Shown: positions 34,013 to 42,259 of the stretch, one piece after another
How positions within the stretch are numbered: position 1 is the stretch's first letter
Layout: every line of letters starts with the position of its first letter
From: an uncultured Flavobacteriales bacterium
GTDB lineage: Bacteria; Bacteroidota; Bacteroidia; Flavobacteriales_D; Crocinitomicaceae
Assembly: GCA_903823565.1 (NCBI GenBank)
Contig: CAIJTF010000071.1
Location: 1-45,062 of the forward strand
Direction: 5' to 3'
Length of the DNA: 45,062 nt
Made by a program: the position numbers and the translations under genes
The notes under the pieces: generated by a model
What the model saw: the letters and a program-made list of their open reading frames with translations, nothing else
The model's database searches: none
What the model was told of the DNA's origin: nothing

Positions 34013-34273
34013 TTATTTTTTACCCCAGCGATATATTACAAAGTATTTTCCGGAAATGCCTTTATAAAAAGGCTCAAACGAAGAATCCCATGATCCAGGA
34101 TTCTGCACATTATTGGCCACATAAAACCCATATTCCAATCCGAGCAGTATGCATGGCGAAAGGTTCCATTGCGCCCCCAAAGAACCTCCGAATTTAACAT
34201 ATGGATAGGTCCCTCCGGTACTTTGGTATTGATAATCTCAAGACGTTTGATTCCGCACAAACGCAAGATTCCT
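34013..34273 (-). pseudogene. C-terminal remnant of an outer-membrane barrel protein
   Basis: Between the helicase and sugar transferase genes, the minus strand encodes about 75 good codons ending at TAA 34013-34015: GGTYPYVKFGGSLGAQWNLS, CILLGLEYGFYVANN, SWDSSFEPFYKG and KYFVIYRWGKK. This is plainly the last four strands of a barrel. An in-frame TGA at 34238-34240 (where Trp would fit: NQTS-stop-DYQYQS) interrupts it, and the 5' part is gone; the sugar transferase gene ends 20 bases away. I read it as an outer-membrane gene truncated when the polysaccharide locus was placed beside it. Nothing else is visible in 33925-34012. Confidence 0.65.
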
Positions 34274-34294
34274 TTTCAAATGATGGAGTCACCC

Positions 34295-34882
34295 TTATTT
34301 TACCATTCGTGCCGCTGTTTTCCAAACTACGCCTAAATCTGTCCAAACCGTTGCGCGTTCTTGATATGCCAGGTTGATGCGTATTTTCTCTGGCATAATT
34401 TCTTCGATGTAGGTTTTATGAGGGTTCGTGGATTTAGAAAGCAACTTGTTTTCTTCAAAATAAGTAATGGACGCTTCATCGGTTATACCTGGTTTGACAT
34501 CCAATACACGCCTTTGATTTTCGCTATAAAGGGCAACATATTCCGCGACTTCTGGTCTAGGGCCCACAACGCTCATTTCACCTTTGAAAACATTGATGAA
34601 TTGAGGGAATTCGTCGAGCTTAAACTTCCGAATAAAAAAACCAATGCGGGTAACTCGTGGATCGCGCTCTCCAACGGTCAGCTTACCTTGGAGGTCTGCG
34701 TTTGGCCGCATGGAACGAAATTTCAACAGATAAAAAGGTTTGCCTTTAAGGCCAATTCGTTCCTGACGGTAAAACACTCCGCCGCTAGATTCTAGCACGA
34801 TTAACAAGGATATCAAAATACCAAAAGGCAAGAAAAGTACCAAGACCAATAGAGCCGTGAAAAGGTCCATTAATCGTTTCAT
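34295..34882 (-). CDS. initiating sugar phosphate transferase (PglC/WcaJ-type)
   Basis: This 195-residue monotopic phosphoglycosyl transferase moves a sugar-1-phosphate to undecaprenyl phosphate, the first membrane step of surface-glycan synthesis. It has the re-entrant N-terminal helix (residues 8-32), QERIGLKGKPFYLLKFRSM (about 40-58), KFKLDEFPQF with the DE catalytic pair (about 87-96) and VGPRPEVAEY. Length equals the short PglC-like form. Its ATG overlaps the end of the aminotransferase gene by 4 bases. It is the last gene of the polysaccharide locus. Confidence 0.92.
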   Translation of the reverse strand: MKRLMDLFTALLVLVLFLPFGILISLLIVLESSGGVFYRQERIGLKGKPFYLLKFRSMRPNADLQGKLTVGERDPRVTRIGFFIRKFKLDEFPQFINVFKGEMSVVGPRPEVAEYVALYSENQRRVLDVKPGITDEASITYFEENKLLSKSTNPHKTYIEEIMPEKIRINLAYQERATVWTDLGVVWKTAARMVK

Positions 34883-36084
34883 CCCATTACGATGTCGTAT
34901 GCTTTTTTAACGGCATTTATCACGGAAGCTACTTGATCGTTGGTTAAATTAAAATAAATGGGCAGCGATATTTCCCTAGCGTATTTATTGTAGGCTACGG
35001 GATAGTCTTCAATGCGATATCCTAAATTTTTATACGCCGTAAGGAGCGCTAATGGCTGAAAATGAACATTAACGGATATATCCTGCTCAAAAATTTCATG
35101 CATAATTGCATCGCGTTGGGCTTCCGTAATGCCTTTTATGTTCAACTGATAGAGGTGGCAGCAAGAAACACGGTCTGCGTCTTCCCTCGTTGGATTCTCC
35201 GCCCACTCGTAGGATGAAAAAGCACTCGAATACTGTTCAAAGATTTCTTTGCGCCGGTTTAATGTTTCTTGATATCGGGCGAGTTCTATTAAACCAATGG
35301 ACGCCTGAAGGTCTGTCATATTGCATTTATAGCCTGGTTCTATTACATCGTATCGCCACGCTCCCTTTTGCATTTTTGCCAAGGCATCCTTAGATTGTCC
35401 ATGTAATATTTTAATGCAAAACAATTGATATAGCGCATCATGATCGAAAGAATCCGGAAGGTTAAAACAAATGGCCCCACCTTCAGCAGTGGTTAAATTC
35501 TTTACGGCATGGAAGGAAAAACAAGTGATATCCGCAACAGCCCCCATTTGAACCCCTTTGTACGTTGCACCAAAACTATGCGCAGCATCCGAAGCGATTA
35601 AGATTCTACCTAATTTACGCTGTTCTTCGTTCGTGGGAGAAAATAAGGGTTTAGCTTCCTCGACTAAGTTTTTAATGGCATCGAAATCACAGGGGAGACC
35701 TGCGATATCAACCGGCATTATAGCTTTCGTATTTGGGGTTATTGCTGCCCGAATGGCCTCTATACTAATGTTAAAATCATCGGGATTGATATCTACCATA
35801 ACGGCCTTTGCCCCGGTATGCAAAACGACGTTTGCGCTGGCACAATACGTATACACTGGAATAATTACCTCATCTCCAGGGCCAATGCCCCACCAGCGCA
35901 ATGCCACTTCCATACCAGTGGTCCAGGCACTAACGGCAACGGTAGTTTTACAACAAACATATTCGGTAATTTTCTTTTCAAAAAGTTTAGTTTTAGGACC
36001 CGTTGAAATCCAACCACTTCTCAGGGTATCGGTAACTTCATCAATGATCGTCTGATCGATTCGTGGGGGGGAGAAAGGAAGCAT
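34879..36084 (-). CDS. DegT/DnrJ/EryC1/StrS aminotransferase
   Basis: A PLP enzyme of 401 residues that aminates a nucleotide-linked keto-sugar, giving an amino sugar for the glycan. Seen are VYTYCASANVVLHTGAKAVMVDI, DAAHSFGATYKG and the PLP lysine in SFHAVKNLTTAEGGA (about 181). The start is ATG 36084, since LPFSPPRIDQTIIDEV is the normal family N-terminus; an upstream ATG at 36117 would add 11 hydrophobic residues across the promoter box. The 4-base overlap with the transferase gene suggests both act on the first sugar. The dehydratase that would supply the keto-sugar is not in the window. Confidence 0.9.
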   Translation of the reverse strand: MLPFSPPRIDQTIIDEVTDTLRSGWISTGPKTKLFEKKITEYVCCKTTVAVSAWTTGMEVALRWWGIGPGDEVIIPVYTYCASANVVLHTGAKAVMVDINPDDFNISIEAIRAAITPNTKAIMPVDIAGLPCDFDAIKNLVEEAKPLFSPTNEEQRKLGRILIASDAAHSFGATYKGVQMGAVADITCFSFHAVKNLTTAEGGAICFNLPDSFDHDALYQLFCIKILHGQSKDALAKMQKGAWRYDVIEPGYKCNMTDLQASIGLIELARYQETLNRRKEIFEQYSSAFSSYEWAENPTREDADRVSCCHLYQLNIKGITEAQRDAIMHEIFEQDISVNVHFQPLALLTAYKNLGYRIEDYPVAYNKYAREISLPIYFNLTNDQVASVINAVKKAYDIVMG

Positions 36085-36089
36085 TATAG

Positions 36090-36097
36090 CAAAAATA
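36090..36097 (-). promoter_or_regulatory. -7 box, 5 bases before the aminotransferase start
   Basis: TATTTTTG on the minus strand, then CTATA, then ATG 36084. It would give the aminotransferase-transferase pair its own, nearly leaderless transcript separate from the upstream glycan genes. Confidence 0.4.
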
Positions 36098-36137
36098 GTA
36101 AAAATGATTAATGCCAATGCGATTACCTATCAAGTAA

Positions 36138-36184
36138 ACCATTTACACAATTTGTGGTGACTAGGATCAACCCCTTTAAATGGT
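36138..36184. promoter_or_regulatory. nested inverted repeats upstream of the aminotransferase gene
   Basis: ACCATTTA (36138-36145) pairs with TAAATGGT (36177-36184), and just inside is the palindrome CACAATTTGTG (36146-36156). It lies between the gene remnant and the -7 box, so it could be an operator or a hairpin ending the upstream transcript; there is no T-run, so termination is doubtful. Confidence 0.3.
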
Positions 36185-36225
36185 AAAGCTGTTATAATTT
36201 AAAAGTATAAAATGTACCGTTACAA

Positions 36226-36363
36226 TTAATGATTATGCGCCAACTTAGTAAACGAATTCGATATTAAATAATCCTGCGCCCAAGACCATTTAGCTTTGGA
36301 GTCAAAATAAACAAAATTGATTTTTCTTCTTTCTCCGAAGACATAAAACAAAGCCCTTAGAAT
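36226..36363 (-). pseudogene. C-terminal remnant of an unknown polysaccharide-locus gene
   Basis: Just after the glycosyltransferase stop, the minus strand has an open frame of 45 codons with protein-like composition: ALFYVFGERRKINFVYFDS followed by KAKWSWAQDYLISNSFTKL, ending at TAA 36226-36228. It has no start codon (a TAA precedes it). The aromatic and basic composition suits a glycan-locus enzyme tail, but I cannot name a family. It is probably what is left of a gene once located between the glycosyltransferase and aminotransferase genes. Confidence 0.35.
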
Positions 36364-36374
36364 TTAAATTAGGA

Positions 36375-37598
36375 TTACAGAATCTCTTTTAATTTATCCA
36401 AAAATCCAATGGCAATTCTATTTCGATTAAAATATAACGCTACATATTTGCGGGCATTTTCACCCATCTCCTCTCTTTTTATAACGTCCAGCGCAAGAAT
36501 CTTCACCTGTTTGGCCAATTCTAAAGCATTTTCAGGTTCAAAAAAAAGACCAGCCTTAGCTTTTTCTATGAAATGCTCGCGGGCCTCACCATCTACTCCC
36601 AAGAGTAGTGGTTTTTTCATCGAAAGGGCTTCAAAAACTTTCGATGGAATAGCTCCTTGAAACAGCGGGAGATTTTTTAATGGTATAAGCGCAACATCCA
36701 CAGCTTTAACAATTCCGGGCATCTCAGACTTTGAAACCGGTTCAAAAAAGTGAACATTTCCAAGTTGTAAGTCCTTTTTGAGATTGATTAACTTTTCTTT
36801 TTCCGGTCCAGATCCTTGTAAAATAAAATGAATATTAGCGATATCTATAACTTCCTTTGCGGCCAACAATATAACTTCTAAACCTTGTGCATGACCAATA
36901 ATGCCCCCATAAAAGAACAAAATATCATGGGTTGAAAATCCATTCTCGGATCTAAAATCGGACGTTTTTACTTTTTCAGGATTATAAAAATCAATATCCA
37001 CACCATTTGGTAACCAAAACACGTTTGAATTGGAAAACCTATGTTGAATATCTTTAACAATTCCTTCCGTTTGACCCGTAATCAATGTCGCCCGTGCGTA
37101 ACATTTTGCCTCGAGTTTATAGGCAAGATTTAACAAGCGTTTATTTGTTACGATGCCTAATTTCTCTGCACTCTCCGGCCACAGGTCACTTACATTAAAT
37201 ATTAGTTTTGCATTCAATTTCTTAGATAATCGAATGGCAGAATACCCTAAAAATAGCGGTGGACTTTCTACGAGTAAAAAATCAAATCTTCCCAATTTTA
37301 ATCCTCGCCAATAAGAAGACCAAACGAAACTGAAGTAATTTAATAACCTTGAAAAAACTCCTTTTGATTTTGAGACATAAATCCAAGAGCGGTGCACGGG
37401 AATGGAGTCAATAATTTCTTCACGTAATTTACCCTGTTTATAAGCCTCCATAACTTCCATTTTTGGATAATTTGGAAGTGCAGTTAGGACCTCTACGGTC
37501 ACATTATTTGCTTTCAATCGAACGGCTAATTCATGCAGTCGGTTTTGGGGTGCTCCAATTTCTGGAGGGTAATATTGGGTTAAAAAAAGTATTTTCAT
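36375..37598 (-). CDS. glycosyltransferase family 4 (WbuB-like)
   Basis: A 407-residue GT-B transferase that adds a sugar to the lipid-linked glycan on the cytoplasmic face. It starts with FLTQYYPPEIGAPQNRLHELA, typical of the WbuB group, has NVSDLWPESAEKLG, the donor-site block FFYGGIIGHAQGLE (about 225), and IPSKVFEALSMKKPLL with the E-x7-E pattern. The start codon is one base from the previous stop at 37599, so it is coupled to the upstream gene. Confidence 0.9.
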   Translation of the reverse strand: MKILFLTQYYPPEIGAPQNRLHELAVRLKANNVTVEVLTALPNYPKMEVMEAYKQGKLREEIIDSIPVHRSWIYVSKSKGVFSRLLNYFSFVWSSYWRGLKLGRFDFLLVESPPLFLGYSAIRLSKKLNAKLIFNVSDLWPESAEKLGIVTNKRLLNLAYKLEAKCYARATLITGQTEGIVKDIQHRFSNSNVFWLPNGVDIDFYNPEKVKTSDFRSENGFSTHDILFFYGGIIGHAQGLEVILLAAKEVIDIANIHFILQGSGPEKEKLINLKKDLQLGNVHFFEPVSKSEMPGIVKAVDVALIPLKNLPLFQGAIPSKVFEALSMKKPLLLGVDGEAREHFIEKAKAGLFFEPENALELAKQVKILALDVIKREEMGENARKYVALYFNRNRIAIGFLDKLKEIL

Positions 37599-38849
37599 CT
37601 AAGTTGCATCTAATTCAAATTGATCGGTTTCATTCTTTTTGAAGAATAATAGAAGCAAAGTACTAAAAAGCACAACTCCAGCTTGGGTTTCAATGAATGA
37701 CTCCACAAAAAAATTAATGAAGAATACCGTCAATATTAACACCTGCCAAATACTTTTTTGTGAATAAGAAAAAGTTGAAATAAAAACCATAACTAATACT
37801 ATCAAACCTATCAATCCTAATTGTACGGAAGTATTAAGGAATTGATTGTGGGCATTCAACTCTTCCTTTGCAACACCTAGATTGTTGTTGGATTTGTTGT
37901 AATCAATCAGTTCATCATTGTAATCTCCCGTTCCCACACCTAAAATCAAATCCTTCTTCCAAACTTGCCACGATGCATTCCACATTAAAATTCTTGCCGT
38001 ATTGCTTTCAACCGAACTATTATTTTTAGTCTGAATATTACCGAGTGCACTCAACATGGTTTCAAACCTGGTTTTAATCGGATTATTAATAACAAAAACC
38101 AAAGAAAATAGCAAAACACCTATCCCCAAAAACCAATTAACTTTTTTTTGTTTCGATTTTAAAATAGAATAAAATTGAACCGAGAGAACTATAAATAAAC
38201 AAACTACTCCAGCTTTAGATTCAGTTTGAAGAACTCCAAAACTAAAAAAAATTATTGCCAAGGTATGTTTAAAAATAGCGGAGTGAATATTCTCAAAAAG
38301 TAAGACTATTCCGATAACAAGATAACAAGAAAAATAGCTGCGGTGCATGAAAACAGTAAATCGAGAGGCTAAAAACTCAAGTTGCCATGATGGGTCGGGG
38401 TTACCGATAAATCTCAACAAGGCAAGTATTTCGTACATCGCCAAAGCAAAAAGTAATGCGTATATGAAAAGTTGTTTCCATGCAATGGTACTGCCTTTCC
38501 GAACCGTGAAAAATAGGAGCATTGGCAAAAGAATAAAAGACATTTTATTCTCCAATTTTGATAATGCATATTCATGATTTACAGTCCATAATAAACCAAT
38601 TACCAGTAAAAAGAAGTACATAATAAACCACAATGCAGGACCTTTTTTAATAAAAGAAAGGAATTCAGTTGTCGTAACCTTTTTTCTCTCCAAAACCAAA
38701 GAGACGAGCATTAGTCCAAAACCAATTGGAGCAAGTTTTTGATATACAATAGAGAAAAATATAATCCACGCAAGACCAATGTCTGCCAACGTGTATTTAG
38801 AAGGAAATCCTACAGTTGAATTAAACAAGATGCTCAGCTTCTCCTTCAT
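37599..38849 (-). CDS. O-antigen ligase/polymerase-like membrane protein
   Basis: This 416-residue protein has ten or more hydrophobic segments and a large periplasmic loop containing NTARILMWNASWQVWKKD and GVGTGDYNDELI, then HNQFLNTSVQLGLIG. These are the Wzy_C features of O-antigen ligases and polymerases (RxxxW and H-NxxL motifs). It either polymerises the repeat unit or ligates it to an acceptor. A second member of the fold is at 40861, so the two may divide these roles. Confidence 0.85.
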   Translation of the reverse strand: MKEKLSILFNSTVGFPSKYTLADIGLAWIIFFSIVYQKLAPIGFGLMLVSLVLERKKVTTTEFLSFIKKGPALWFIMYFFLLVIGLLWTVNHEYALSKLENKMSFILLPMLLFFTVRKGSTIAWKQLFIYALLFALAMYEILALLRFIGNPDPSWQLEFLASRFTVFMHRSYFSCYLVIGIVLLFENIHSAIFKHTLAIIFFSFGVLQTESKAGVVCLFIVLSVQFYSILKSKQKKVNWFLGIGVLLFSLVFVINNPIKTRFETMLSALGNIQTKNNSSVESNTARILMWNASWQVWKKDLILGVGTGDYNDELIDYNKSNNNLGVAKEELNAHNQFLNTSVQLGLIGLIVLVMVFISTFSYSQKSIWQVLILTVFFINFFVESFIETQAGVVLFSTLLLLFFKKNETDQFELDAT

Positions 38850-38871
38850 TAAATGGAATGTTTCATGTTTT

Positions 38872-39951
38872 TCAATTAATCCCGTCTTGCATTAGATTGA
38901 AATATAATTTCTCCGCTAAAGCCATATTTGAATTCCAATTCCCAGTTGTTTCGATTATTTTTCTATTCAAGTCCATTGCCTCCTCGGTAAGGCGGGAATA
39001 ATTCTCAAGCGATGCAATCATCGCATTTGCCAAGGTTTCCTTATCGAAAAGAGGAACAATTAATCCATTTACATTGTGTTCAATCCAATTTTTGTTCGCT
39101 GGAATATCAGAACCAATACAATAATTGCCACAAGCAATTGCCTCTACTAAAGAAACAACATCACCATCGGTAGTAGAAACGGTAACAAAAACATGAGCTT
39201 TATTTAATTCTAAGGCCATTTCCTCCTGAGAAATACGACCCTGGAAATATATGTTTTTTCCCAAGTTGCGATGATCTACCCAATGAATTAAGTCTTCCTT
39301 CAAGGACCCCTCTCCAATAAGTTTTAGATTAACGTTCAGCCCTTTATTCATCAAAATTTCAAAAGCCTCTAAAAGTTGGATGTGATTATATAACGGCTCA
39401 AAATTTCTTGAACAAACAAAGGTGAAAACATCATGTTTTTGAACTTCTTTTTTACAGAACACATTCGTTTTTATACCATGCGTTATAATGTTAATTTTCG
39501 ATGGAGGTACGCCCAATGAAACCAAACTTTCTCTCATATGTTCAGCAACAATTGTAATTGCATCGGATTTTTTCAAAGCCCATTGAATTAGACACCTCAT
39601 TATTTTAGAAGATTTTGGACTAACCAAAATATCGGAACCCCATCCCGATATAACCAATGGATGATAATTTGTCAATGCCGCTACAATTCCATAGCTCGTA
39701 GCGTAATGCGCATGAAGAACGTCTGGTTTAATTTTCTTCAGGAGAATTCGAACCTTCAAAACTGTAAATAGTACTTTCCAATTCCCGCCTTTGACGTTTA
39801 AAGTGCCAACATTTACAAAATGTACTGAAACTCCCTGTATGTTGCATTTGCGGAACGAAATTAAATGCACATCGTGTCCTAATCGTTCGAAATGTTCACA
39901 CCATTTAACCGTATGGGGACTTTGACCATCTGCGAAAAAACAAATTTTCAT
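38872..39951 (-). CDS. glycosyltransferase family 4
   Basis: The 359-residue GT-B protein begins KICFFADGQSPHTVKWCEHF and has LHAHYATSYGIVA, FVCSRNFEPLYNH at the domain linker, LIGEGSLKEDL and a donor-binding stretch STTDGDVVSLVEAIACGNY. Its start overlaps the previous gene's stop by 4 bases. Donor and acceptor sugars are not readable. A 22-base gap separates it from the ligase-like gene. Confidence 0.9.
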   Translation of the reverse strand: MKICFFADGQSPHTVKWCEHFERLGHDVHLISFRKCNIQGVSVHFVNVGTLNVKGGNWKVLFTVLKVRILLKKIKPDVLHAHYATSYGIVAALTNYHPLVISGWGSDILVSPKSSKIMRCLIQWALKKSDAITIVAEHMRESLVSLGVPPSKINIITHGIKTNVFCKKEVQKHDVFTFVCSRNFEPLYNHIQLLEAFEILMNKGLNVNLKLIGEGSLKEDLIHWVDHRNLGKNIYFQGRISQEEMALELNKAHVFVTVSTTDGDVVSLVEAIACGNYCIGSDIPANKNWIEHNVNGLIVPLFDKETLANAMIASLENYSRLTEEAMDLNRKIIETTGNWNSNMALAEKLYFNLMQDGIN

Positions 39952-40868
39952 CGATTCAGAAAATTATCTATGTTCGAAATGTAATCTCTAAGTAATCTAT
40001 TCTTATTGTATGTTTTTTTCGAAAAGTTAATGTTTTCACAACTCGGAGTAAGGTTTCGATTTTGAATCAATGCTGTTACCTCCTCGATTTTATTAACAAG
40101 TTCCATTTGGTTTTTTACCCAATGAATGCATTCTGAAGGATGGGACCAAATCACTTCTGCTCCAACAGATAAAGCCTCTATCACGGTTACTGAAAATCCA
40201 TCGTGATCAGTCATGCGTAAAAAAATTGGCGCACTTACTACTTCTTTGTCCATTTCTTCTGATTCAAGCCAACCTAATAATTTGATATTGGAAGGGTACT
40301 CTTCAGACACGTTCTTGAGACCCGCTACTCGAAATTCGAGTGAGGGGAATTTTTGGGCAGCAAATTTTATCTTATCCCATCCATAAAATACCATTCTCGA
40401 TTCTGCGACATAAGTAAAAATGGTAATTTTCGAATAATTCTGGAGAGGGGTTAGTTCTCGACCGTACTTGAAAGGAACAATGTGGATTGGTAAATCAATA
40501 CTTTTAATTTCTTCTTGCTGCCAAGGGGAATCGACAAAATTTCTAGCGTAATCAATATAGGTTCTATTAATTGAGCCATCCTTGAATCTATGCATTGCAA
40601 GAAGGGCATCGGTTCCCATCCATTGAAAAATCAATTTCTTTTTCCATCGTAATACCCAATCAAGGGTGCCGCTTTTGTCCGTCACACCATTAAAAGAAAT
40701 AACCATGGAACAAAAGGGAAGCGCTAAAAAAAATAAAATCTTGTCCTTAATTGAATAATACGTATCAAAAGTTAGAAATTTTTTCGACGGGTCCATTTCA
40801 CCGAGGTCTTTTGCCATTTTTCGGGTAAATAAAGGTAAACCAACCAATATTATTATTTTCTTAGGCAT
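39948..40868 (-). CDS. GT-B-type glycosyltransferase
   Basis: This 306-residue protein is shorter than its neighbours. The C-terminal half has the donor-binding pattern RMTDHDGFSVTVIEALSVG (about 220-238) and FRVAGLKNVSEE; the N-terminal half (VGLPLFTRKMAKDLGEMD) is poorly conserved. I assign a glycosyltransferase role from these motifs and from context. It overlaps both neighbours (8 and 4 bases). Confidence 0.75.
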   Translation of the reverse strand: MPKKIIILVGLPLFTRKMAKDLGEMDPSKKFLTFDTYYSIKDKILFFLALPFCSMVISFNGVTDKSGTLDWVLRWKKKLIFQWMGTDALLAMHRFKDGSINRTYIDYARNFVDSPWQQEEIKSIDLPIHIVPFKYGRELTPLQNYSKITIFTYVAESRMVFYGWDKIKFAAQKFPSLEFRVAGLKNVSEEYPSNIKLLGWLESEEMDKEVVSAPIFLRMTDHDGFSVTVIEALSVGAEVIWSHPSECIHWVKNQMELVNKIEEVTALIQNRNLTPSCENINFSKKTYNKNRLLRDYISNIDNFLNR

Positions 40869-42258
40869 ATTTATTGGCAGATTTTTCGGAAAAATAACAA
40901 ATTACAATAAGGGGTAGAAATAACCTACTTACCTCTAAAAGTAGGAAAGAAGATGGCATTAACCAACTAACAGCAATCGAAATACTAAAAACAATTAACC
41001 CAAAAGCTTGAATACGGCTTTGGCGAAATTTATTCAAAAATAACCAAGTTAAAATCGAACCAATAAGCGCTAAATATATCCACGCTACAAATCCAAATTG
41101 ACTAATTATTTCAATTGGGAAATTATGCGCAGAACGTTGGGTTTTTAGTTGAAAACGGTCTTTATTAACCGCACAATATTTATCAAACGCCCCAGGTCCT
41201 GCGCCAAAAATCATGTTATTCGAAATAAGTTCAATTCCCACATTAATCATTTGTTTTCTGACATTTGTCGATTTATATGGATTGTTCTTGTGAATCGAAT
41301 CAAGCGCTTCGATTAATTCAATTTGTTCAGCTTTGGAGTATTTCTTATTGGCATTTTCTACTCTATATCTGTTAAGAGAGTCTTTCTCGATAGACTGTAT
41401 GGTATTTATTCGATAAGCGGCCGAATTTCCGTACAAGGGACCAAAATATTTTTCATTTGAAAAATATAATCCAATGATCATTGCGAAGGAAAGCAAAAAG
41501 GGCCAAATATTTTTTAATTGGTAAGCCTTCGCCTCGCTTTTAAATCTTTGAACAAGCAAGAAAAGAATATTCAAATAAACTATGAATTTGGCTAAACTTG
41601 ATTCAGCATACAAGGAGAAAAGGTAAATCAATGACCAAATCAAAAGTTGATTTTTTATATTGGACTTAAATTTTTCATCCATTAAGGTCAGGAAAAGGAC
41701 AAATGATATTACGTACGTTAAATACGTATTTTGATTATCGAAGATGAACATCGGTGCATAAAAGTGGTTTGAGACAGGAAGCAAGTTCATTTCATCCGTC
41801 TTATGCCCTGAAAAGTGAATTCCTGTAAAGAACTCAAAAAGTCCAAAGATTAACAGGGTGAATAACACAGTTTGGATACCCTTAATAGAAATCCTTTTAA
41901 ATTCCTCAAATCCTAATTTAAAATACATCCCAAATAGGACTGCAGAAAATAAAAACTGCAACACCAACGAACGGATATCAAAGAAAGAGGAGGAAATACT
42001 ATTTGATAGTAGGGCCTGCATTATACCATAGAGAATCCAAAACAACAAAAAGGACTGTACGAGTTTAAAACTATTATTCCAACCTTTGAATTGAATTAAA
42101 AAAAAACCAAATAGAATTATTGATAAAAACAAATTAGGATATAATGTAAATGCCCCGAGCGATATGCCTATGACTTTAGATTGAAACGGCATCGTTAACC
42201 ACCAAAGTAAATATGTCGTGCTAATCCATTTTTCACGGATATTGATACTTCCTCTCAT
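40861..42258 (-). CDS. polysaccharide polymerase (Wzy-like) / O-antigen ligase fold
   Basis: The 465-residue product has about eleven hydrophobic segments and a large loop with NKKYSKAEQIELIEAL and MIFGAGPGAFDKY, followed by SAHNFPIEIISQFGFVAW. The GAGPGAFD and HN-P features match the ligase/polymerase superfamily. I take ATG 42258, one base after the upstream stop; an ATG at 42288 lies inside the upstream gene and is also open. The size, with a long middle loop, suits a Wzy-type polymerase. Confidence 0.8.
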   Translation of the reverse strand: MRGSINIREKWISTTYLLWWLTMPFQSKVIGISLGAFTLYPNLFLSIILFGFFLIQFKGWNNSFKLVQSFLLFWILYGIMQALLSNSISSSFFDIRSLVLQFLFSAVLFGMYFKLGFEEFKRISIKGIQTVLFTLLIFGLFEFFTGIHFSGHKTDEMNLLPVSNHFYAPMFIFDNQNTYLTYVISFVLFLTLMDEKFKSNIKNQLLIWSLIYLFSLYAESSLAKFIVYLNILFLLVQRFKSEAKAYQLKNIWPFLLSFAMIIGLYFSNEKYFGPLYGNSAAYRINTIQSIEKDSLNRYRVENANKKYSKAEQIELIEALDSIHKNNPYKSTNVRKQMINVGIELISNNMIFGAGPGAFDKYCAVNKDRFQLKTQRSAHNFPIEIISQFGFVAWIYLALIGSILTWLFLNKFRQSRIQAFGLIVFSISIAVSWLMPSSFLLLEVSRLFLPLIVICYFSEKSANKYA

Positions 42259-42259
42259 C

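Noticed and set aside
34036..34266. Minus-strand open frame of 76 codons next to the sugar transferase
   Set aside because: Its peptide looks random, while the overlapping frame ending at 34013 encodes a barrel tail; the latter is the real (broken) signal.
34361..34795. Plus-strand open frame of 144 codons over the sugar transferase gene
   Set aside because: It is antisense to the whole conserved PglC-like core, so it is a shadow.
35558..36055. Plus-strand open frame of 165 codons over the aminotransferase gene
   Set aside because: It is antisense to clear PLP-aminotransferase motifs; composition is that of a shadow frame.
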